From: VRUE01 sp963697915
GTDB taxonomy: Bacteria; Actinomycetota; Thermoleophilia; Solirubrobacterales; 70-9
NCBI GenBank assembly: GCA_963697915.1
Contig: OY969103.1
Coordinates: forward strand, 186,001 to 250,000
Reading direction: 5' to 3'
DNA length: 64,000 nt
Each line of letters begins with the position of its first letter. Position 1 is the stretch's first letter. The notes under the pieces were generated by a model. That model saw only the letters and a list, made by a program, of their open reading frames with translations, made no database searches and was not told where the DNA came from. Both the position numbers and the translations under genes were made by a program. Shown here in pieces: positions 48,301 through 55,493 of the stretch.

Positions 48301-49791
48301 GGGTTCGTAGCGCAGCACCCCGCCCGTGGCGCCGACGGCGAGCGCGCCGGAATCCGTCGATCCCGGCGCCCCGGTCGGCGCCGCGGTCACGTCCGTGAGC
48401 GGTGCGCGCAGCGCGATCGGCCACGAGCTCAGCCGCCGCGGCGCCCCCTCGGCGGAGATCTCGACCGGCCCCTCGAGCCAGCCGCTGTCGGGGCCGGCGA
48501 AGGCGCCGCTGGGACGGAAGCTGGTCCCACTTCCGGGCAGGCGGGCGAAGGCGCCGTCGGCGAAGCGAAGGTAGGTGCCACGGTTGGTTTCCTCGCCGGC
48601 CCCGGGATCGAGCGGGTTGGTGACCACGCGGCTGCCCAGCCCGCCGTCGGGCCAGGCGAAGCTGCGGTACCCCCCTTGGCGGGAGAACCTGACGCCGAGC
48701 GGTGCGCCGCAGACCGAGTCGTCGTCGCACCAGCTGCCGGTCACCACGTCCGACCCCGAGTCGTAGAAGAGGGTGGCGTCGCGCTCGACCCCGTTCACCG
48801 TCGCGCTGAGGTCGATCCAGGCGCCGTCCTGGGTGACGGTGAGGGGCTGCGCCGCGCCGGGGACGGGCGCCGCGTCGGCTATGCCATCGGCGGGCGAATC
48901 CGCTTCCCTCCACGGGGTTTGCGCCAGCGTGCGCTCGACCCAGCGCGGGCCTTCCGAGGTCGCGGTCCGCTCGAGCAGGACGACCGAGCGGTTGAGAGCG
49001 GCGTCATCCGTCTCGGCGATCGCCCAGGCGTTGCCGAGGCCGGTGGCGGCGACCGCGCGGACGTGGAAGCTGCCGGCGAGGGCCGGCGGCAGCTCAATCG
49101 GCTCGCGCCGCCACTCGACTCCGTCGAAGACGACGAGCGCATCCACCACCGTGCGGCCCTGCGGGCCGAAGATCAACCCCGTCCGGTTGCCGGGCGCGTC
49201 GAAGGCGGCGATCGCGATCGCGCCGGCACCGCGATCGGCCGCCAGCGTCTCGGCCGGCGCCTCGCCTTCAGCCGGCAGCAAGACCCCGGCCGGGGGCAAC
49301 GGCAGCACACGCCAGTCGGCGCCGGGGTCACGGCGGATGACGACGAGCTGCTCGCCGCCGGCACGGTCGAGGTCGCGGCCGACGACGACGCCGCCGCCGG
49401 CCGGGGTGATCCGCGCCGAGGACGGGTTTGGGACCGGTCCCCGGTAGGGGTTTTCGGCCTCGTCGAGCGGCGTCGCGAAGACCTGCCAGCTGCCGCCCTC
49501 GGCGTGGCGCATGAAGGCGAGCTGCGGCCGGGGCGGCGTGCCCTGGGCCGGCGCGATCGGCACCGACCTGCCCCCGACGCTCACCGCGCCGACCGCGAGC
49601 GGCAGCTGGCGGAAGCCCCAGGCCTCGCCGGACGCGGTCGCGCCCATCAGCGTCATGCCGACGTCGGCCGTGCCGAGCATCGGCAGCGGCCCCGTGGCCG
49701 GCGACGAAGGTGCGGTGCTGCCTGGGGCGGCGACGCAGAGCAGGGCGGCGAAGACCGCGGCGAAGAGGCCGAGGTTGCGGCGGTTGCTCAC
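45376..49791 (-). CDS. giant exported beta-propeller protein with degenerate phosphoesterase domain and C-terminal membrane anchor
   Basis: A 1471-residue protein from GTG 49791. A signal peptide (NLGLFAAVFAALLCVAAPGS) is followed by about 800 residues of irregular propeller-like repeats with GVAWPEPARAHAVGDLGAIW and DVAFQPGNPDRGYAVGKGG. From about residue 845 there is a calcineurin-like phosphoesterase fold (VAGHAECDGSCAELERQA, RALLYTGNRVKSG, FPALGSNDVSGG, RVIVIDNSLGSLAASD) whose metal ligands are changed: GDxxxxG to GNRVKSG, and GNHE to GSNDV. It is probably inactive as a phosphoesterase. Then come a Pro-rich stretch (about 1315-1385) and a C-terminal membrane helix (YLLGLVLILALSAASI). The frame is open far upstream; the GTG overlaps the previous stop by four bases. 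Confidence 0.8.
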   Translation of the reverse strand: MSNRRNLGLFAAVFAALLCVAAPGSTAPSSPATGPLPMLGTADVGMTLMGATASGEAWGFRQLPLAVGAVSVGGRSVPIAPAQGTPPRPQLAFMRHAEGGSWQVFATPLDEAENPYRGPVPNPSSARITPAGGGVVVGRDLDRAGGEQLVVIRRDPGADWRVLPLPPAGVLLPAEGEAPAETLAADRGAGAIAIAAFDAPGNRTGLIFGPQGRTVVDALVVFDGVEWRREPIELPPALAGSFHVRAVAATGLGNAWAIAETDDAALNRSVVLLERTATSEGPRWVERTLAQTPWREADSPADGIADAAPVPGAAQPLTVTQDGAWIDLSATVNGVERDATLFYDSGSDVVTGSWCDDDSVCGAPLGVRFSRQGGYRSFAWPDGGLGSRVVTNPLDPGAGEETNRGTYLRFADGAFARLPGSGTSFRPSGAFAGPDSGWLEGPVEISAEGAPRRLSSWPIALRAPLTDVTAAPTGAPGSTDSGALAVGATGGVLRYEPGRGWQREFLLSSGGSVSKATLRGVAWPEPARAHAVGDLGAIWMWNAADDLWVPDPGVPIGFEGNLMDVAFQPGNPDRGYAVGKGGVLLSYGKSWDPEALPEGPPSANLTSIAFAGNEAIVAAGGALLVNDGAGWRVDESARALLDTVRAGSPQLYAVAGLPDGGAVAAGRDIVIERDGPGAPWRFSDQPLPGATAIAAAAIREGGSLRAVVSVVPQLAYPPVDDLPEQDPNLPPPIPPAFPLPGDGYLLRETASGWVDEQRTAFTGFGDDRPLKSDPILALLLDPAGVGWVVGGWSGAADSVGRGSSARGGSGKGVRERVQTAAVFRYGDGATAPAAAQRTPVPMPEGPVRLAVAGHAECDGSCAELERQALGPDRGLTAALQTLAGLAGASGPRALLYTGNRVKSGLGELDASRYAELLGSSPAVPVFPALGSNDVSGGAGPFQAAFASFPAPLGAAPAPAGVSTDGIPGAAPSAGLARTHYAFDSAGQGGTVRVIVIDNSLGSLAASDTHQNPNEPQLPWLEAVLADARAKGIPSVVMGSRSLNPNFTPKLNVADDGPEVARVLLDGGASAYLFDRPEENRAMQIPAGSPTTIPSYGIGSLGYRSQISGAVGLEVADALFGDSGLLVLELDAARRDAATNRAPVGVRLIPLIEELSLEATDGTLLRRSRPALFRGLGRRPRGGDRWGRASAGSGIPDPAGGDPYTLFPPAQCLVAGCATRLSPEYTFTSSDPDIADFVKQDPASTNLRKPFIGSDDKVVTDTSSGLLCPFNAGTTTVTIAAGGFSYSEQVQVQDGSVQRPCGTRPLRPDRFTRGAPSSAPLAPPPPNPPPSNPPLDFEPPALTPQPAPPPVPSPAPPVPPTPAEPFLPIAGALALAAVPAIVPPPPPPIVRPLPPGGAPARTYQVEEKREEEAAIEESQAFSRHEAGGEGSTVPPYLLGLVLILALSAASIRGRPRPRPAPNAPTRPPRSRR

Positions 49792-51413
49792 CTGCGCTTC
49801 ACCTCGGAGACCTGAAAGGCGAGCCGGGACGGGTAGTTCTCGCGGCTCAGCTTCAGGCTCAGCCGGTGGCGGCCGGGCGCCATCACGCGCCGCTCGGTCC
49901 GCGCCACCGTGCGACCGCCGCGCTTGGCGAGCACGGCGACCTTCGCCTTGCGGGTGACGGTGAAGGAGACGGCCAGCGTCAGGCCCCGCAGTTGCGAGCG
50001 GATCTTGCGCAGCAGGGGCGGCAGCCGCCGGGTCCTCGCCGGCGGCGGTCCGGCGAGCGGGTTGGAGTCCAGCTCGGGCGGCGCGAAGAGCTGGGAGTCG
50101 TCGAGCGGCGGCGTGTCGGGAATGAACTGCTCGGCGGCCTCGTTGGGTCGGAACTCGATCGTCCCCGCGAAGGCCGGCTCGGTGTCTTCGGCAAGCTCGC
50201 CGCCGTCGCTGTAGCGAAAGAGCCAGCCGGCCCACGTCACCATCCAGCATTCCTCCGGTGCCGGGCAGGCGACGCGAGCGGCGCTGCCGCGACCGGCGCC
50301 GGCGAGGGGCAGGCGGGTGAGCACCGCCGTCCCGTCGGGCGAGATGCGGGCGACGGTCGCCCTGCCGTTGGTGCTGCGACGCTCGGCGAAGGGAACGACG
50401 GTCGCGACGGCGTCGGCGCTGCCGGGCATCGCGGCGACGTCGCCGAGGCGGTCGTTGGCGCCGAACGCGGCCTCCGGCAGCGGCACCTCCTCGAAGGCGC
50501 TGCCGACGAGCCGGGCGGCCAGCGGTGGCCGCGACAGCGAGGTTCCCTCCGGCGCCGACGGGCCCGAGGCGGCGCCGCCGCCGACGGCCCAGAGGTCGGA
50601 GCCATCGCTGTCGAGGGCGAGCAGCTCGCTGCCGTCCGCCGGGACGCCGCTGAGCGCCGCCGGTAGAAAGGGCTCGTTGGCGAAGCTGAGGTTTGCCCCG
50701 AGCCGGTGGATCAGCCGCGGTGCCGGCTCGGGAGCGGCAAGCTCGACCGGGTCGGTGCGGTTCTCCGGCGAGCGGCCGACGAGGGTGCTCTCGTAGAGCG
50801 TCCCGCCATGGAGCTCCATGTCGGTGACACCCCTCCCCTGCGGCCCGTAGGCGCTCTGCAGGTCGGTGCCGTTCCAGCGCAGGTGGAAGGCCCCGATCCG
50901 CTCGCCAAGCGCATCCTGCGAGCCCACGCCGCCGAACCAGCAGTCGTTCGGCCCGTTGCAGGTCGCCGCCATCATCATCCGGAACGGGTCAGCGGCGTCG
51001 ACCCGGGTGCTCCACGAGCCGACCACCTGTCCGTCCTTGAAGCGACAGAGGGCAAGGCCCGAGCCGTGCCGAGGCAGGCTCGGTTCGCTGATGACCCAGA
51101 ACTCGGTTGGCCCGGCCCAGGCGATCCGCGCCGTGTCACCGGGCCCCCCGCAGACCGTTGCCAGCTGGCGCCAGATGCGTCCGTTCCAGTAGAAGACGCC
51201 GCGCGGGATCGTCGCGTTGCCGGCGACCGTGAGCAGGCCCCGGTTCTCCGACCAGAACGCGAGGTCGCCCGGTGCCCCCAGCGGCACTTTGAACGGCGCG
51301 CCCGCCGGGGGCGGTGGCTGCTCGAGCCGCCAGATCGGCGCCGCGGCGACGGGCGCCGCGAGCGTCAGCGCCGTCACCAGCGCGATCAGCGTCGCTGTGA
51401 GCCGCCTACCCAC
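49788..51413 (-). CDS. secreted beta-propeller protein
   Basis: A 541-residue exported protein from GTG 51413. The signal peptide is LTATLIALVTALTLAAPVAA. The body has blades such as DLAFWSENRGLLTVAGNAT, FYWNGRIWRQLATVCGGPGD, IAWAGPTEFWVISEPSLP and AATCNGPNDCWFGGVGS, similar to the propeller section of the downstream giant protein. The last 90 residues (KIRSQLRGLTLAVSFTVTRK, MAPGRHRLSLKLSRENYPS) form a beta domain like the C-terminal wall-side domains of many proteins of this lineage. It overlaps ftsH-type gene by eight bases and the next gene by four. Confidence 0.8.
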   Translation of the reverse strand: MGRRLTATLIALVTALTLAAPVAAAPIWRLEQPPPPAGAPFKVPLGAPGDLAFWSENRGLLTVAGNATIPRGVFYWNGRIWRQLATVCGGPGDTARIAWAGPTEFWVISEPSLPRHGSGLALCRFKDGQVVGSWSTRVDAADPFRMMMAATCNGPNDCWFGGVGSQDALGERIGAFHLRWNGTDLQSAYGPQGRGVTDMELHGGTLYESTLVGRSPENRTDPVELAAPEPAPRLIHRLGANLSFANEPFLPAALSGVPADGSELLALDSDGSDLWAVGGGAASGPSAPEGTSLSRPPLAARLVGSAFEEVPLPEAAFGANDRLGDVAAMPGSADAVATVVPFAERRSTNGRATVARISPDGTAVLTRLPLAGAGRGSAARVACPAPEECWMVTWAGWLFRYSDGGELAEDTEPAFAGTIEFRPNEAAEQFIPDTPPLDDSQLFAPPELDSNPLAGPPPARTRRLPPLLRKIRSQLRGLTLAVSFTVTRKAKVAVLAKRGGRTVARTERRVMAPGRHRLSLKLSRENYPSRLAFQVSEVKRR

Positions 51414-53400
51414 CTTCCTCCCGCGCGATCTCTTCGGTCCGGGGCTCGCTCAGCGTCGGCGGCGGCTGCTGGCCGCCGAGGTCGAGGAGGGACGGCTCGA
51501 CCGTGGCGAGCACGGCGTCGAGGGCGACGCCGGAGAGCGTCTCCTGCTCGATCAACGCGTTGGCGGTCTCATACACCGCACTCCAGTTGCGCCGCAGGAT
51601 CTCCTCGGCCCGCTCGACCGCGTCCTTGACGATCCGCTCGACCTCTCGATCGATCAGCTCCAGCGTCGCCGGGCCGACCGAGCCCAGTTCCTGCAGCGAC
51701 GCGCCGAGGAAGACCTCGCCCGCTTTCTCGCCGATCGTCACCGGGCCGAGGTGCTCCGACATGCCATAGGAGGTGACCATCTGCCGCGCCAGCGCGGTCG
51801 CCGCGTGGAGGTCGTCGTGGACGCCGGTGGAGACGACGCCGAACTCGATCTTCTCGGCGGCGAAGCCAGCGACGATGGAGATCAGGTGGCGACGCAGGTC
51901 CGGCTCCTGCATGACCACCGCGTCGCGATCGGTGAGCATGCTCGCCGAGGTGCCGAGCTGGCGGCCGCGGGCGACGATCGAGAGCTTCTGCGCGGCGACG
52001 CGCTGGCCGATCGAGCGGGTGGTCACGGCGTGCGCCGACTCGTGGATCGCGATCACCCAGCGCTCCTCGGAGCTGAGCACGTGGCTCTTGCGGGCCGGGC
52101 CGGCGACGACCCGGTCGATCGCCTCCTCGAGCGTCGGCTGGTCCATCTCGGCCCGGCCTTCGCGCACGGTCAGCAGCCCAGCCTCGTTGATCACGTTCGC
52201 GAGCTCGGCGCCACTGAAGCCCGGCGTCAGTTTCGCGATCTCCTCCAGCGAGGTGCCCGGCGCCAGCGGCCGGTCGGCGCAGTGCAGGCTGAGGATCTCG
52301 AGCCGGCCGTGGACGTCGGGGACGTCGACGGTGACCTGGCGATCGAAGCGGCCCGGCCGCAGCAGCGCCGGGTCGAGGATGTCGGGGCGGTTGGTGGCCG
52401 CGAGGACGACGATGCCGGCGTCGCCTCCGAAGCCGTCCATCTCGACCAGCAGCGCGTTCAGGGTCTGCTCGCGCTCGTCGTTGCCCTGGCCGACGCCGGC
52501 GCCGCGCTTGCGCCCGGCGGCGTCGAGCTCGTCGATGAAGATCAGCGCCGGGGCCATCTTGCGCGCCTTGGCGAAGAGGTCGCGGACGCGGGCGGCGCCG
52601 ACCCCGACCAGTGACTCGACGAAGTCCGAGCCCGAGAGCGAGAAGAAGGCCGCGTGGGCCTCGCCGGAGGTCGCCTTGGCGAGCAGCGTCTTGCCGGTCC
52701 CCGGCGGGCCGACGAGCAGCACGCCCTTCGGCGCCCGCGCGCCGACCGAGGCGTACTTGCTCGGGTCGGCCAGGTAGTCGCGGATCTCGCGCAGCTCGGC
52801 CACCGCCTCGCCGGCGCCGGCGACGTTGTCGAAGGTCGTGCGGTCGGGGGCCGCCTCGCCCTTCTTGCGGCCCTTGCCGGTGAACTTGGAGAAGCCGGCA
52901 AAGGAACCGGCGCCGCCGTCCTGGCCGAGCCGGGTGAAGAGGACGAAGAGGCAGACCAAGAGCAGGATCGGGATCAGGAACTGGACGACGATCTGCTTCG
53001 TGGGCTTGCCCGCCTGCTGATCGACGGTGACGGTGGCGCCGCTCTTGTCGAGCGCTTCGATCATCGAGTTGAGCTGTGCGTCGGAGCTCGGGTAGGCGGC
53101 CCAGACGGTGCGGCCGTTGGCGGTGTCGATGACTACGCGCGAGTCCTGGTCGAGCAGCGTCGCGGTCTCGGCCTGCTTCTGCTCGGTGAGCTGGGCGACC
53201 CGGCTCAGCGGCACCTTCTCGCCGGGGGAGCTCGGCTTGATGTCGCCGAGCAGGTTGAAGAAGAGGAAGGTGAGGAACAGCGAGGCGACGATCAGCAGCG
53301 TGTTGAGGGGGTCCTCGAGGAACCATCGCCCGACCTTGCCGAGCCGCTCCCCCATCGCCTTCAACACCTCGCGCCCGGTCGTCTTGCCCTTTTCACTCAT
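51406..53400 (-). CDS. FtsH-type membrane AAA zinc protease
   Basis: A 664-residue protein. Two membrane helices (about 34-52 and 137-156) flank an extracytoplasmic domain of about 85 residues. Walker A is GPPGTGKT (231-238), Walker B LIFIDELDA (286-294), the second region of homology has NRPDILDPALLRPGRFDR, and the protease site is HESAH (His453, Glu454, His457). It should be a hexameric ATP-dependent protease for membrane proteins. The linker GRKKGEAAPDRTTFDNVAG is longer than in housekeeping FtsH, and the operon context (three exported proteins) suggests a specialised paralogue rather than the essential FtsH. It is the first gene of the operon. Confidence 0.93.
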   Translation of the reverse strand: MSEKGKTTGREVLKAMGERLGKVGRWFLEDPLNTLLIVASLFLTFLFFNLLGDIKPSSPGEKVPLSRVAQLTEQKQAETATLLDQDSRVVIDTANGRTVWAAYPSSDAQLNSMIEALDKSGATVTVDQQAGKPTKQIVVQFLIPILLLVCLFVLFTRLGQDGGAGSFAGFSKFTGKGRKKGEAAPDRTTFDNVAGAGEAVAELREIRDYLADPSKYASVGARAPKGVLLVGPPGTGKTLLAKATSGEAHAAFFSLSGSDFVESLVGVGAARVRDLFAKARKMAPALIFIDELDAAGRKRGAGVGQGNDEREQTLNALLVEMDGFGGDAGIVVLAATNRPDILDPALLRPGRFDRQVTVDVPDVHGRLEILSLHCADRPLAPGTSLEEIAKLTPGFSGAELANVINEAGLLTVREGRAEMDQPTLEEAIDRVVAGPARKSHVLSSEERWVIAIHESAHAVTTRSIGQRVAAQKLSIVARGRQLGTSASMLTDRDAVVMQEPDLRRHLISIVAGFAAEKIEFGVVSTGVHDDLHAATALARQMVTSYGMSEHLGPVTIGEKAGEVFLGASLQELGSVGPATLELIDREVERIVKDAVERAEEILRRNWSAVYETANALIEQETLSGVALDAVLATVEPSLLDLGGQQPPPTLSEPRTEEIAREEGG

Positions 53401-53453
53401 GCGTCGAGTCCTCTCCGTTCCTCGTCATGGCAACGGCGGCCCCCTGCACCGGC

Positions 53454-53488
53454 ACGACGCCCGGGCTCGGTCGGAGCCCGGGCGTCGT
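53454..53488 (-). terminator. strong hairpin terminator of the PstS-like gene
   Basis: A perfect 15-bp stem (ACGACGCCCGGGCTC with GAGCCCGGGCGTCGT) and a five-base loop, 27 bp after the stop of the PstS-like gene and 54 bp before the FtsH start. There is no T run, as often seen in actinobacteria. It separates the two transcription units. Confidence 0.75.
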
Positions 53489-53514
53489 CTTGGCCGGCAC
53501 GGTGGGGTGCGCGC

Positions 53515-55341
53515 CTAGCCTTTTTTCGCCAGCTTCAGCGTCACCGCTGACTTGGCCGCTTTGGCGCTGCCGCCGGTCGGGGTGAAGGTGATCTCGAGGC
53601 TCACCTTCAGCGAGCCGGCATCCGTCAGCACCTTCTTGGCGGCACGGCTCGGGACCAACGTCAGGTTGAACGAGCCAGCCGCGGCCGCGTTCAACGTGAC
53701 CTTGCCGACGTTGATGTTCTTCTTGCCTTTCTTGGCCCTGCCGACCAGCACGACCTGGCCGGGACCCGGCAGTTTCAGCGAGATCGTCGCCTTGCCGGTT
53801 TTCGAGGCGATCGACCGTTTCGTCACCGAGAACGCGTTGCTCGGCGGCGTCACGACCGGCACCGGGGCTTTGGTGACCGGTGCCTGGTCTTTGGCGCCAC
53901 CATCGTCACCGCTGGGGGGCGGATCTTCACCACCGCCGCCGCCCTTGTTCCAATCGATCCCGTCGACCCCTTCGCGGGCGATCGTCAGGATCGCGGGCGG
54001 CAACGAGATGTAGTCGTTGGCCGAGAGCACCGCCTGACCGCCGGCGGAGACGATGAAGGAGAAGTAGTCCCTCACCGTCCGCGCCCGTTCCTCCTCGAGT
54101 GGGCTGGCGGCATATACGGCGGAGCTGTCGTCCCAGAGCAGCGCGTAGGTCAGCGTGCAGATCCCGTAGCCGACCTCGGAGTCGACGCCGCTGGCGCTGG
54201 ACCAACTGCCGAGCGTCGAGCTGCCGAGCCCGGTGAACTCGGTGGTGGCGCAGTTGGCGCCGCGCTGGCCGGTGGTGAGGAACCCGTTCGGGTCGGCCGT
54301 CGGCTCTTCGAAATCGCCATCCCCGTTTTCGAGCTGGGTCCAGTAGGTGTCGTTGTCGGTTCCACCGGGCGTGATCGCCAGGCCGAGCGCCCGCGCCGTG
54401 GCGACGTCGGCGTAGCCGACCGAGCCGTCGGTGGCAATCAGTTTGTTGGTCAGGTTGGTGGCGTTGCTCGAGCAGGCGCTGGTCAGGTGGTCGACCGCGT
54501 CGTCCTCTTTGCCCGGGACTTCTTTCCCGGCACAGGCCTGAGCGTTCGGCTCGGCGGTGCTGCCGACTTTCGCGCCGGGCCACTCGATGTTGCCGTTGGC
54601 TCCCGACTGGTACGCCGTCAGCCAGCCCCGACCACCGCTGACACGGCTGAGGAAGTCCTTGAAGGCAAACGTCGTGCCGGACTTGTCCTGCCTCACGACC
54701 CGGATGATCGGTTTGTCGCAGTCGGCGTCCTCGAGCTCGTCGAAGACGTCGTTCCAGTTGAGCATGTCGACCCCGCTCGCGCCCTGGGCCCAGACTTCCT
54801 CGAACTCGGCCTTGGTGAACTTGACCCGGACCAGGTCGCTGGTGCCGGAGGTGCGCGACCCCGTGTCCAGTTCGCTGACGTCGCAGCCGTTGGGGAAGTT
54901 GACCAGCGGCGCCACCGCGCCGACGGCGATCGGCACCTGGTGGATCAGGCCCTCGTCGCCTTCGGCCGGCGTCCCGGCCTGGATTTCGTTCTTCTGGGTC
55001 GTGCTGAGCGGATCGTCGGTACCGCCGAAGCGGGGATCGGCGGGCCCGCGCAGCTTCATCCCGTTGATCCCGCCACCGGAACCGGCCGGGTCGTAGCTGA
55101 TGTCAGCCCCACCGGGGCAGTAGAGGGTGCGGAAGGGGACCTCCCAGGCGCCATGGGCGGCCTGGGCGAACGAGGCCCCCCGGCCGAAGACGTCTGCCCC
55201 TTGGCACTCGGGAGTCGTGAACGCGGCATCGGCCCGGGGCGCCAGGCTGAGTGCCGCCAGGGTCGCCACGACGAGGGCGATCATCGCCCCCGTGATGCCG
55301 GCGTCCAGCCCCCGATGGGGGGCGCTGAAACTGCGGCTCAT
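53515..55341 (-). CDS. large PstS-like phosphate-binding protein with C-terminal beta domain
   Basis: A 608-residue exported protein, much longer than PstS. After the signal (GAMIALVVATLAALSLAPRA) it has FGRGASFAQAAHGAWEVPF and ISYDPAGSGGGINGMKLRG, the first phosphate loop of the PstS family, then RFGGTDDPLSTTQ, IIRVVRQDKSGTTFAFKDFL (second loop, SGTT) and LIATDGSVGYADVATARAL. The last 120 residues are a separate beta domain ending AKSAVTLKLAKKG, with a linker of GGGGEDPPPSGDDGG. Whether it binds phosphate is not proven but the loops are intact. Three ATGs (55359, 55350, 55341) are possible; 55341 is used because AAGGA lies nine bases before it. It is a single gene ending in a strong hairpin. 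Confidence 0.85.
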   Translation of the reverse strand: MSRSFSAPHRGLDAGITGAMIALVVATLAALSLAPRADAAFTTPECQGADVFGRGASFAQAAHGAWEVPFRTLYCPGGADISYDPAGSGGGINGMKLRGPADPRFGGTDDPLSTTQKNEIQAGTPAEGDEGLIHQVPIAVGAVAPLVNFPNGCDVSELDTGSRTSGTSDLVRVKFTKAEFEEVWAQGASGVDMLNWNDVFDELEDADCDKPIIRVVRQDKSGTTFAFKDFLSRVSGGRGWLTAYQSGANGNIEWPGAKVGSTAEPNAQACAGKEVPGKEDDAVDHLTSACSSNATNLTNKLIATDGSVGYADVATARALGLAITPGGTDNDTYWTQLENGDGDFEEPTADPNGFLTTGQRGANCATTEFTGLGSSTLGSWSSASGVDSEVGYGICTLTYALLWDDSSAVYAASPLEEERARTVRDYFSFIVSAGGQAVLSANDYISLPPAILTIAREGVDGIDWNKGGGGGEDPPPSGDDGGAKDQAPVTKAPVPVVTPPSNAFSVTKRSIASKTGKATISLKLPGPGQVVLVGRAKKGKKNINVGKVTLNAAAAGSFNLTLVPSRAAKKVLTDAGSLKVSLEITFTPTGGSAKAAKSAVTLKLAKKG

Positions 55342-55454
55342 TTGAGTCATTCCTTTCATCGACAGAACCTTTTCGCCGGCAGGGTCATCGGCCGCAGATG
55401 GCTCTGTCAAGCCGCTTCACAGGACTTCTACGCGGCATTTACATCTCGTTATCA

Positions 55455-55487
55455 GCGCCGTAACCAGATCGTCACCGAGGGGTGACC
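55455..55487 (-). promoter_or_regulatory. PHO-box-like array of three 11-bp units upstream of the PstS-like gene
   Basis: On the gene's strand three consecutive 11-base units begin GGTCACC (from 55487), GGTGACG (from 55476) and GGTTACG (from 55465). The shared core GGTnAC repeats with exact 11-bp period and fits the Streptomyces PhoP direct-repeat-unit consensus. The proximal end is about 115 bp before the start codon. The core GTnACc also reads on the other strand, so orientation is not certain. Confidence 0.65.
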
Positions 55488-55493
55488 GGAGCT

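Noticed and set aside
47230..49815. An 861-codon plus-strand frame opposite the giant propeller protein
   Set aside because: Low-complexity Gly/Arg/Asp-rich sequence without signal or domain; the minus frame has a signal peptide, propeller blades and a membrane anchor.
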